NCBI GenBank assembly: GCA_041390865.1
Contig: JAWKPC010000006.1
Coordinates: forward strand, 62,001-126,000
DNA: 64,000 nucleotides
Source: JAUIIK01 sp041390865
GTDB lineage: Bacteria; Chloroflexota; Chloroflexia; Thermomicrobiales; CFX8
Direction of reading: 5' to 3'
The notes below the pieces were generated by a model. The model saw only the letters and a program-made list of their open reading frames with translations. It was not told where the DNA came from and did not search any database. Below, one piece after another: positions 27,307 to 34,398 of the stretch (positions within the stretch are counted from its first letter, which is position 1; the number at the start of each line of letters is the position of its first letter). The translations under genes and the position numbers were made by a program.

Positions 27307-27720
27307 ATGCCACTACCGGAGAAACTGACCCGCTTCAACCGCCGCATCGCCAATCCGGTGATGAAGCGCCTGGCTCGGCGGGTCTCTCTCATGGCCGTCG
27401 TCATCCACCATGGCCGGAACTCCGGGCGGCGCTACGAGACCCCGGTTCTCATCTTTCCCGAGGGAGCAGAGGTGACCTTCGCCCTGACCTACGGTGCCGA
27501 TGTCGACTGGCTGAAGAACGTCCGGGCCGCGGGCGGCTGCACGATCATCTACCGCGGCCGGGAACGGGAGCTGACGAATCCAAGAATGCTCTCACCCGCC
27601 GAGGGACGCCGGCGCATGCCGCTTCCGATCCGGATGCTCCTGCGCCTGCTCAACGTCGATGACTTTCTGGAACTGACGAAGTGTCCTTCCGACGCACAAC
27701 CCGGAGAGGAACGTCGATGA
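27307..27720 (+). CDS. F420-dependent nitroreductase-family oxidoreductase
   Basis: The 137-residue protein matches the deazaflavin (F420)-dependent nitroreductase/quinone reductase family (DUF385). The landmark is LMAVVIHHGRNSGRRYETPV, whose GRxSGxxYxTPV segment contacts the phosphate of F420. The later WLKNVRAAGGCTIIYRGR is also typical. The fold is a split barrel and the protein is cytoplasmic. These enzymes use reduced F420 to reduce quinones or nitro compounds. Its last codon overlaps the ATG of the following ASCH gene (ATGA), so both are cotranscribed and coupled. Confidence 0.88.
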   Translation: MPLPEKLTRFNRRIANPVMKRLARRVSLMAVVIHHGRNSGRRYETPVLIFPEGAEVTFALTYGADVDWLKNVRAAGGCTIIYRGRERELTNPRMLSPAEGRRRMPLPIRMLLRLLNVDDFLELTKCPSDAQPGEERR

Positions 27721-28172
27721 CGGTCGCGAAGTTCTGGCAGCAGGCACGAGCCGTGCTTGGAGCAGCGTATCCGGAAGAGCCGCCGCAGGCATGGTCGTTC
27801 GGGGATTCGCCGGAACTGGCCAATGAGCTGCTTGACCTGGTGTTGTCGGGCCGGAAGACGGCGACGTGCGACGCACTCTGGCGCTTCGAAGCTGAAAGCG
27901 AGCCGCTGCCGGCGCCGGGCGATCTCTCGATCATCCTCGACGGGAGCGGGATTCCTCGCTGCGTTCTGGAGACGACGGACGTCCGGATATCGCCGATGAA
28001 CGAAGTCGACGAGCAGTTCGCCTTCGACGAGGGCGAGGACGACCGGACCTGGAATTCCTGGTTTGCGGCTCACGAGAACTACTTCCATCGTGTCTTGCCT
28101 GGCATCGGCCGCGAATTCAGCCCGGCGATACCGCTCGTCCTCGAACGCTTCAGGCTGATGTATCCCCGATAA
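27717..28172 (+). CDS. ASCH domain protein
   Basis: The 151-residue protein begins with the ATG at 27717, which overlaps the stop of the preceding gene and is preceded by GGAGAGGA. It has the ASCH architecture: WSFGDSPELANELLDLVLSG, the signature GRKTATCDALW with the conserved GxKxxT-type lysine, then PGDLSIILDGSG and later W-rich segments (WNSWFAAHENYF). ASCH domains are PUA-like and are proposed to bind RNA or act as nucleoside-type amidohydrolases. The relation to the F420 enzyme next to it is not known. Confidence 0.88.
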   Translation: MTVAKFWQQARAVLGAAYPEEPPQAWSFGDSPELANELLDLVLSGRKTATCDALWRFEAESEPLPAPGDLSIILDGSGIPRCVLETTDVRISPMNEVDEQFAFDEGEDDRTWNSWFAAHENYFHRVLPGIGREFSPAIPLVLERFRLMYPR

Positions 28173-28418
28173 ACCGCACGTCTGGATGCCCATTCATCCA
28201 CCGCACAACGGTGAGCGGCCATTTCCGCTAGACCCTTGTCTAGAGGCCCGTCCTATTTCCGGGCACCTTTCCCCACGCATGCCCGGAAGGCGCGCGTCTC
28301 GCTGATACAGTGAAAATGGGGAAGGATAGGCTGGCGAGAAGCCCCAGCCTTGATCGTGCATGCAAGACCACGAACGGACCAGCTGATAGATGGAGAAGTA
28401 CCGGGGTATGGATAGAGC

Positions 28419-29497
28419 GTGAGTTACTGGCGAGCGGTTCTGATCCGGGCGGCGGCGATCATCATCGCGGTCGCCGCGCTGTACTCCGCACTGGTTCTGG
28501 CCCGGCCGATCGCCGTTCTGCTGGCGTCGGTGATTATCGCCGTCGCCCTCGAACCGCTCGTGGAGCGGCTCGAACGGTGGCTGCCGCGCGGCCTCGCGAC
28601 GGTTGCGGTCTACGCGACCCTCGTCCTGATCGTCTTCGGCACCTTGACGGCCATCGGCGTAACCGTTGCCGATCAGGTCCAGCAAGCCATCGATGAAGCG
28701 CCCTCCAACCGCGAAGAGGTCACCGACCTGATCAATGACTACGATCCATTCGGCAACGGAAGGCTGGTGGACTTTCTCGAGAAGAACCGGCCCTCCTCGA
28801 GCGGCCTTGCTCTTCAGGTCCCGATCGAGATCACCTCGACGATCGCCGAGATCGTGGTCGCCTTCTTTCTCTCGATCTATTGGGTCATTGCCGCACCGGC
28901 TCTCCGCAGGTTCTTCGTCTCGCTCTTTCCGGACGATGGCAAACGCGAGCACAGTATGCAGGTGCTGGACGCCATGGGACAGAAGATGGGCGGTTACGTC
29001 CGGGCGATCACGCTCGATGGGCTGGTCCTGGGCACGGTTACGTTCATCGGCCTGAGCTTGATCGATGTCCGGTTTCCGATCGTCCTGGCGATCATCTCCG
29101 GACTATCGGTCCTGGTGCCGATCATCGGACCGATCGCCTCGGCAATTCCGGCGATCCTGCTGGCGCTTCTGGATTCCCGGTCAAGGCAGCGATCGTGCTG
29201 GGTTTCTACATCCTGGTCCAGCAGCTCGAGAGCAACATCCTGTTGCCGAAGATCATGCAGCGGGAAGCCGATATCCATCCGCTCCTGGGAGTATTCGCCG
29301 TCTTCGCCGGAGGGTCGATCGCCGGCATCCTTGGAGCACTGATCGCCGTGCCGACGGCGGGCGCAATTCAGGTGCTCGTGACCGACGCTATCGCGCCGGC
29401 GATCCGGAACAGCCACAACGCCGACACACCGGACATCATTCGCACCCGGCCGGTGGAAGAGGGTGATCAATCTGAAGATGAAGACGACGCCGGATGA
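28419..29497 (+). CDS. AI-2E family transporter (one frameshift)
   Basis: This is a PerM/TqsA-like membrane protein of about 358 residues. It has two N-terminal helices (IIIAVAALYSALVLARPIAVLLASVII), a soluble middle domain (GVTVADQVQQAIDEAP), then the family's hydrophobic core with GLVLGTVTFIGLSLI and SGLSVLVPIIGPIASAIPA. Near 29165-29200 the frame changes, and the end continues as VKAAIVLGFYILVQQLESN, the conserved ILLPKIMQREADIHPLL and AGGSIAGILGALIAVPTAGA. The family includes transporters of autoinducer 2, sodium/proton or unknown solutes. The start is a GTG at 28419. Its end overlaps the end of the convergent BrkB gene by 31 bases. Confidence 0.87.
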
Positions 29498-30318
29498 GTG
29501 TCCTGACGTGAACTGTTGGCAATCGCTCCCCCGAAGAGCGTGATCACTGCGCTGATCCAGATCCAGAGCAACAGGATAACCAGCGACGCCAGCGATCCGT
29601 AAACGAGATCCTGCTTTCCAAAGCGTTCCAGATAGAAGATAAAGAGCGGCCGGACGATGACGAAGAGCATCGTCGCGGTAACGGCGCCAATGAGCGGCGG
29701 CCGCCACTCGTCTTCCTTGCTCGGGATGAATCGATAGATGAGGAGGAAGGCACCGAAGAGCAGGAGCACCTGGACAGCGCCGGCTATGAGATCCTGTGCC
29801 ACTCGCTCCTCGCCGGACGGCAGGAAACTGACGGCTTCGGACAGCACGCCGAAGAGGTAGCGCGAACTGAGCGCCAGTAGAAATGCAGCGCCAATCGTCA
29901 GCAGCATGATGAGCTGGACGCCGATCTCGCGAAGGAAATGGTGCTCCGACTCCTGGTCGTAGATCACGTGGAGGGCACGAGTGAGCGACGCAAAGACCCG
30001 GGTTCCGGTATAGAGGAAGGCGATCGTCGAGAAGAAACCGATACGGTTTCGCGATTGAACGGCGTTCGAGACGAAATCACGCAACCGCCCCTGGCTCTCG
30101 TCGGGCAGGAAGTTGCCGAGGACGCTCGATAGACGGTTCGCCGCCCAGTTCACGTCGGTAAAAAATGACGCGGCGATCATGATGACCAGGAGAAGCGGCG
30201 CGAACGAGAGCGCCGCATAATAGGCTATGGCGGCTGCCCAGTGCAGGAGATTATCATCCCTCGCATCCACGACAGCCCCAACAACGACTTCCTTCACGCG
30301 GTTGAAGCGATTATTCAC
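29467..30318 (-). CDS. YihY/BrkB family membrane protein
   Basis: This integral membrane protein of about 284 residues has six hydrophobic helices. It has the family start HWAAAIAYYAALSFAPLLLV, the middle FFSTIAFLYTGTRVFASL and ALHVIYD, and the C-terminal FGKQDLVYGSLASLVILLLW plus ITLFGGAI. I chose the GTG at 30318 because GAGGGA lies upstream; the frame is open to 30381. The family was once called ribonuclease BN in error and is now an inner-membrane family of unclear function. It is convergent with the AI-2E gene. Confidence 0.87.
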   Translation of the reverse strand: MNNRFNRVKEVVVGAVVDARDDNLLHWAAAIAYYAALSFAPLLLVIMIAASFFTDVNWAANRLSSVLGNFLPDESQGRLRDFVSNAVQSRNRIGFFSTIAFLYTGTRVFASLTRALHVIYDQESEHHFLREIGVQLIMLLTIGAAFLLALSSRYLFGVLSEAVSFLPSGEERVAQDLIAGAVQVLLLFGAFLLIYRFIPSKEDEWRPPLIGAVTATMLFVIVRPLFIFYLERFGKQDLVYGSLASLVILLLWIWISAVITLFGGAIANSSRQDTHPASSSSSD

Positions 30319-30383
30319 CTGCTGATTCCCTCGATCTCGATTATCCGCACCGCAGCAGCCATTCCATTGACGACGATGCACGC

Positions 30384-30410
30384 AAAAGTGCGCTCCCAGA
30401 GGAGCGCACT
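30384..30410 (-). terminator. Minus-strand terminator for the 21-aa gene
   Basis: A 10-bp perfect stem (agtgcgctcc / ggagcgcact, 4-base loop) is followed on the minus strand by TTTTGCG. It lies 37 bases after the stop of the small gene at 30447 and points to a real, monocistronic transcript. Confidence 0.8.
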
Positions 30411-30446
30411 CCGTCTATCACGTTGTGAACCTGATTAATCGAATGA

Positions 30447-30512
30447 TTACAAGAGTAGGATCAGAAGCAAGACGATCACGATCAGTGCCAGTATTCCGCC
30501 ACCTATACGCAT
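30447..30512 (-). CDS. 21-residue membrane peptide
   Basis: The frame MRIGGGILALIVIVLLLILLL starts at an ATG at 30512 with AAGGA eight bases before it, and ends at a TAA. It is one hydrophobic helix with a single arginine at the N-terminus, so it would sit in the membrane with N-in orientation. A clean terminator follows. The surrounding 150 bases are much more AT-rich than the rest of the window. It is too short to classify; it resembles other tiny membrane peptides that regulate membrane complexes or respond to stress. Confidence 0.6.
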   Translation of the reverse strand: MRIGGGILALIVIVLLLILLL

Positions 30513-30641
30513 GTTGAATTCCTTCAATTCGTTTTTACTTTCAGTTTCAATGATAGGAAGTTAATCCGGCGTATCCATGTATAAAGGGACACCACCAGGG
30601 CACACGTCGGGGGTGGTTTGGCCATTCCTACGGCAAAATCG

Positions 30642-31466
30642 TCAGGTCGTTAGCCCGGCAAGAGCTTCAACCTCGGCAAGCACCTCTCTGGCGCCGGCCT
30701 GGGACAGATTGAACACGCAACGCTCGATACCCGCCCCGGCCAGCCGTTCGATGTGCTGAGGATCGGGCTCGACCGCAAACGCCGTGACTGGCAGCGGATC
30801 TCGCCCGGATTCCCGGAGCCGCGCAGCCAGCTCAGCGGCCCGATCCGGCAACTCGGGATAATCGTTCGGAATCCATCCGTCGCCATATTGAATGACGCGA
30901 TCGAGGACCGTCGGCCCTTCACCGCCGATCAGGATCGGCAGACGCGGCTGCTGGACCGGCTTCGGCCATATCTGGATCGGATCGAACCGGACCTGCCGGC
31001 CGTGGTACTCGGGCTCATCTTCGGTCCAGATCGCCTTGATGGCGAGGACCTGCTCGCGCATCTTGCCGAAGCGCCTGCCGAAATCGACACCGTGATTCTC
31101 CATCTCCTCGCGATTCCAGCCCGCACCGACACCAAGCAGGATACGCCCGCCTGACTGGTAATCGAGGGTCGAAACTTCTTTCGCCACCTGAATCGTGTCC
31201 CGCTGTGGCAGGAGGACGATCCCGGTGCCGAGCATGATCCGTTCGGTGACGGCGGCGGCCCGGGCGAGCGATATGAACGGGTCAAGGAATCGGCTCATGA
31301 AGCGAGGCATGCCCTCGCCGCCCGGCCACTGCGAAGCGGTCGCAACCGGGATATGGCTGTGCTCGGAAACCCAGAGCGACTCGAAACCCGCCTCTTCGAC
31401 AGCCGGAGCGAGGTCGCGAATATCGATCGTGTCGTCTGTCGGCCGCAGGTGGACGCCCAGCTTCAC
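30642..31466 (-). CDS. LLM class F420-dependent oxidoreductase
   Basis: This 274-residue luciferase-like TIM-barrel enzyme begins MKLGVHLRPTDDTIDIRDLA and contains FESLWVSEHSHIP, LGTGIVLLPQRDTIQVAKE, the family core GGRILLGVGAGWNREEMENH and PILIGGEGP. These are features of F420-dependent LLM members (TIGR03619-like). The reaction is hydride transfer from reduced F420 to an unknown substrate. It is encoded downstream of the BNR-repeat gene with a 4-base overlap, so the two form an operon. Confidence 0.88.
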   Translation of the reverse strand: MKLGVHLRPTDDTIDIRDLAPAVEEAGFESLWVSEHSHIPVATASQWPGGEGMPRFMSRFLDPFISLARAAAVTERIMLGTGIVLLPQRDTIQVAKEVSTLDYQSGGRILLGVGAGWNREEMENHGVDFGRRFGKMREQVLAIKAIWTEDEPEYHGRQVRFDPIQIWPKPVQQPRLPILIGGEGPTVLDRVIQYGDGWIPNDYPELPDRAAELAARLRESGRDPLPVTAFAVEPDPQHIERLAGAGIERCVFNLSQAGAREVLAEVEALAGLTT

Positions 31467-32395
31467 TGAGTGATCGCCAGTTGCCGGAGCCGGACCGACT
31501 GCACCGGAGGGAGGTCGTCTGCAACGTGCCTCCAGACCAGCTCGTCCACTCTGGCCGTGAAGACATCGCCGTCCCGCGTGCCAAAGGCGACGTCGTTGTC
31601 TCTAGCGTCGAGGCAGAAGGTATTGATGTTGCCGTCAAACCACTCCGGCAGGCCCTCTCCGGCCCGCTCGAAGCGTTCAGGGTTGTCGAGATCGATACGA
31701 TAGATCGCCGAGCGGGCGTTCGACGACGATCCGGTCGAGCTGGTCACGAAGGCGGTCGAGCCGGATACGGCGACGGCTGACATGTAGTGGCCATGGACGC
31801 CCTCCCGGTAAACCTCCCAGCTGTTGCCGCCGTCGCGAGAGACAGCGAGGCCGCGAGCGCTCGCCGCAAGGATAAGCTCGGCGTCATCCGGATGGACGAG
31901 CACCTGATGAACGTCGGTCTGTACGTCGATTGTCGGTTGCCAGCTCGCGCCTCCGTCGGACGAGAGAGGAATCCCGCCGACGTGGACATTGGCGAAGACC
32001 ATCCCATCAGGGTTGACTGCGAGCGAGCGAGTCTCCGGCGGCCCGCCCCAGGGAGTGAACCAGCTCTCCTTGCCCGCGACCTCCTCGAACGCCTCGATTC
32101 GCTCGACCCGATCGCCGACCAGACGGTAAACGTGGGGCGGGAAGGTCCCGATCCAGACGGTCTCCCTATCGGGCGCGATACTGGCGACTTCGACATCGTG
32201 GAATCCGGCCACCTCGTGCCATTCGACGGCATCGGCGGAGCGGACGACGAAGCGGCGGTCGAGGATCGCCCACCAGCCGCCATCATCGGATGGAACGAGG
32301 TTCGAAACCGACCGCCCCGGCAATCGCCGGTCGGCGCCATTGGCGTCGAGGGCATAGAGGCCATCTTCGGTTCCAACGAGTAGCGTACTGGGCAT
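31463..32395 (-). CDS. BNR/Asp-box beta-propeller protein
   Basis: The 310-residue protein lacks a signal peptide. It is made of propeller blades with Asp-box motifs SxDGGxSW (SSDGGASWQP, SRDGGNSWEV) and blade starts such as LLVGTEDGLYALD. The family includes sialidase-like, sortilin-like and photosystem-assembly-like propellers that bind ligands or proteins; no catalytic residue set is visible. It begins with an ATG at 32395 after AAGGCGGA and is the first gene of the operon with the LLM enzyme. Confidence 0.8.
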   Translation of the reverse strand: MPSTLLVGTEDGLYALDANGADRRLPGRSVSNLVPSDDGGWWAILDRRFVVRSADAVEWHEVAGFHDVEVASIAPDRETVWIGTFPPHVYRLVGDRVERIEAFEEVAGKESWFTPWGGPPETRSLAVNPDGMVFANVHVGGIPLSSDGGASWQPTIDVQTDVHQVLVHPDDAELILAASARGLAVSRDGGNSWEVYREGVHGHYMSAVAVSGSTAFVTSSTGSSSNARSAIYRIDLDNPERFERAGEGLPEWFDGNINTFCLDARDNDVAFGTRDGDVFTARVDELVWRHVADDLPPVQSVRLRQLAITQ

Positions 32396-32640
32396 GGTGT
32401 CCGCCTTTCAGGATGTAGCTGACATGATTTCCACCAAGCATGCCCGACGGAAATAGTGAGTCGCATCAGAGGAAATTCGCAGCCGTCCCGAATCTCCGTC
32501 GCCATAACAGACGTATCTGACACAGTTCCAAGATGCGCCTGGCAGGAAGAGCCCGGAGGCACGGCGAACCGTTCACGCCTCCACCAACGCAAAGAGTATG
32601 GCGGCACGAGACATCAATTCGGATGGTAGGCCACCGGGAA

Positions 32641-34053
32641 TCAGGAGGCCAGATCGGGATGCCGCTCGTGCCAGTCGGTGGCCTGCTGGTAGTGATGCGC
32701 CAGACGCAGCGCCGTCGCGTCGTCGAAAAGCCTGCCAGTGAACTGGAGGCCAACCGGAAGATCGTCCCCGGTGAACCCGCAAGGCACCGAAACGGCGGGA
32801 TGACCGGTCAGGTTGGCCCAGCCGGTATGGCCGATCTCCATGTCAAGAACGTCGCCTTCCGGCATCTCCGGCATGCTGTAGGCCTCGAGTGGCGGAGCGA
32901 CGATCGGCTGGGTCGGGAAGACCAGCGCATCGTAGCTCTCGAGCAACCGCTCGACCTCGTCGTGAAGCTGGCGGCGCACCCGCTGGGCGTCGAGATAGTC
33001 CTTCGCCAGCACCGACGCGCCGAGATTGAGGTTGGCGCGGATGACCGGGCCAAAATCCTCCGGCCGGTCCCGCAGCGTCTCCCAGTGGTAGCTCGTCGCC
33101 TCGGCCTGAATGATCGGCATGATCGCCGGCCCGACGAGCGAGACCGATGGCAGGCGCACCGATTCGACCCCGATACCGAGCTCTTCGAGGGTTGAGACCG
33201 CCGCCCGGGCAACGGTTCGGACCTCCGGCTCGACGAACCGCTCGAAGAGATCCTCGATCACGGCGACTCGCATACCAGCCACCGGATCGTCCAGGCTGTC
33301 CGCCGCTCCGGCGACCGTCACCCGGGCCGACGCGGGATCGGCGGCATCGTATCCGGCAATCGCGTCGAGGATGATCGCCGCATCGCGTGCCGTTCGCGCC
33401 AGTGGACCGGCGTGGTCCAGCGACCAGCAGAGCGGGACGACGCCGGCCCGGCTAACGAGCCCGTAGGTCGGCTTCAGCCCGACGAGCGACGTGTAGGCCG
33501 CCGGACTGCGGATCGAGCCGCCGGTATCGCTCCCCATCCCGGCATAAGCCAGACCAGCCGCGACCGCGGCAGCCGAACCGCCGCTAGAGCCGCCGGCCGT
33601 GCGATCGAGCGCCCAGGGATTGCGGGACTCGCCGTAATCCGGGTGCGGATAGCCGTAGGCGAACTCCATCATATTTGTCTTGCCGAGCGTCACGGCGCCG
33701 GCAGCGTCCAGCAACCGGACAACCGTTCCGTCGCTGTCCGGAACCCAGTCCGCGAGCACCTTCGATCCGGCCGTCGTCCGGACCCCAGCCGTATGGAAGA
33801 GATCCTTCAAGGCGATAGGCACCCCGAGCAGCGGGCCAGACCGGCCTTCCGAGCGAGCCCTATCCGCCGCCGCCGCTTGTTCCAGGGCGGCTTCAGCCAG
33901 GACGGTGATGTAGGCGTTGAGCGCTTCGTCGTGGTCCTCGATACGCGCAAGCTGGGCGCGGGTGACGTCGACCGACGACAGGCTGCCCTGTTCGAGCTCG
34001 TCGACCAGCTCGGCGATCGAAAGAAACGCGATGTCCCTGGACAGGGAATCCAT
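32641..34053 (-). CDS. Amidase signature family hydrolase
   Basis: The 470-residue enzyme has the Ser-cisSer-Lys triad of this family: Lys83 (GVPIALKDLF), the pair in GGSSGGS (about residues 154-160) and the nucleophile Ser180 in GSDTGGSIRSP. The C-terminal half contains FPTQPIVAPP and SVPCGFTGDDLPVGLQFTGR, typical of amidases and GatA-like proteins. It hydrolyses an amide bond; the substrate cannot be inferred. Its start codon overlaps the stop of the small upstream gene, which suggests a two-subunit enzyme. The gene is followed by a gene-free interval of about 245 bases (32396-32640). Confidence 0.92.
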   Translation of the reverse strand: MDSLSRDIAFLSIAELVDELEQGSLSSVDVTRAQLARIEDHDEALNAYITVLAEAALEQAAAADRARSEGRSGPLLGVPIALKDLFHTAGVRTTAGSKVLADWVPDSDGTVVRLLDAAGAVTLGKTNMMEFAYGYPHPDYGESRNPWALDRTAGGSSGGSAAAVAAGLAYAGMGSDTGGSIRSPAAYTSLVGLKPTYGLVSRAGVVPLCWSLDHAGPLARTARDAAIILDAIAGYDAADPASARVTVAGAADSLDDPVAGMRVAVIEDLFERFVEPEVRTVARAAVSTLEELGIGVESVRLPSVSLVGPAIMPIIQAEATSYHWETLRDRPEDFGPVIRANLNLGASVLAKDYLDAQRVRRQLHDEVERLLESYDALVFPTQPIVAPPLEAYSMPEMPEGDVLDMEIGHTGWANLTGHPAVSVPCGFTGDDLPVGLQFTGRLFDDATALRLAHHYQQATDWHERHPDLAS

Positions 34054-34268
34054 CAGTCCTCCTCCCGTCGATCGGCGGCTACTCGCTCGAAATCCGGAAC
34101 GATCATCGGCTCGGTATCCGGCCGCGCGGCTCCGGCCAGCCGGGCACGCTGGGCGGCGAAGCTGACATGCAACCCGCTGGCGATTGCGAGGTCCCGGTCC
34201 GAGAGTTCCAGACCGATCGAATCGAACAGTTGTCGGAGCATCTCCCGGTTCGAATCTCCGGCTGCCAT
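34053..34268 (-). CDS. Small amidase partner, GatC/AtzG-like
   Basis: The 71-residue protein starts at ATG 34268, behind GGAGGCGG, and its stop overlaps the amidase start (TGATG). It is helical, with LRQLFDSIGLELSDRDLAIASG at the start and a C-terminal DTEPMIVPDFER that resembles the belt-like tail by which GatC and AtzG wrap around their amidase. Similarity is only by pattern, so the family call is tentative, but the coupling to an amidase strengthens it. An alternative start at 34346 would add a charged stretch. Confidence 0.55.
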   Translation of the reverse strand: MAAGDSNREMLRQLFDSIGLELSDRDLAIASGLHVSFAAQRARLAGAARPDTEPMIVPDFERVAADRREED

Positions 34269-34398
34269 TTCCGCCTCCCTCGCGTCGTCCCGACCGGCAA
34301 TCGTGTTGTCCAGAGCGTAGCGCATCCGAAGCTCCGAGTACGCCAACCGGCCCCCGTCTCGGTTGAAACGGAAGCTGGTTGGCGTGATGGACGGGAAG

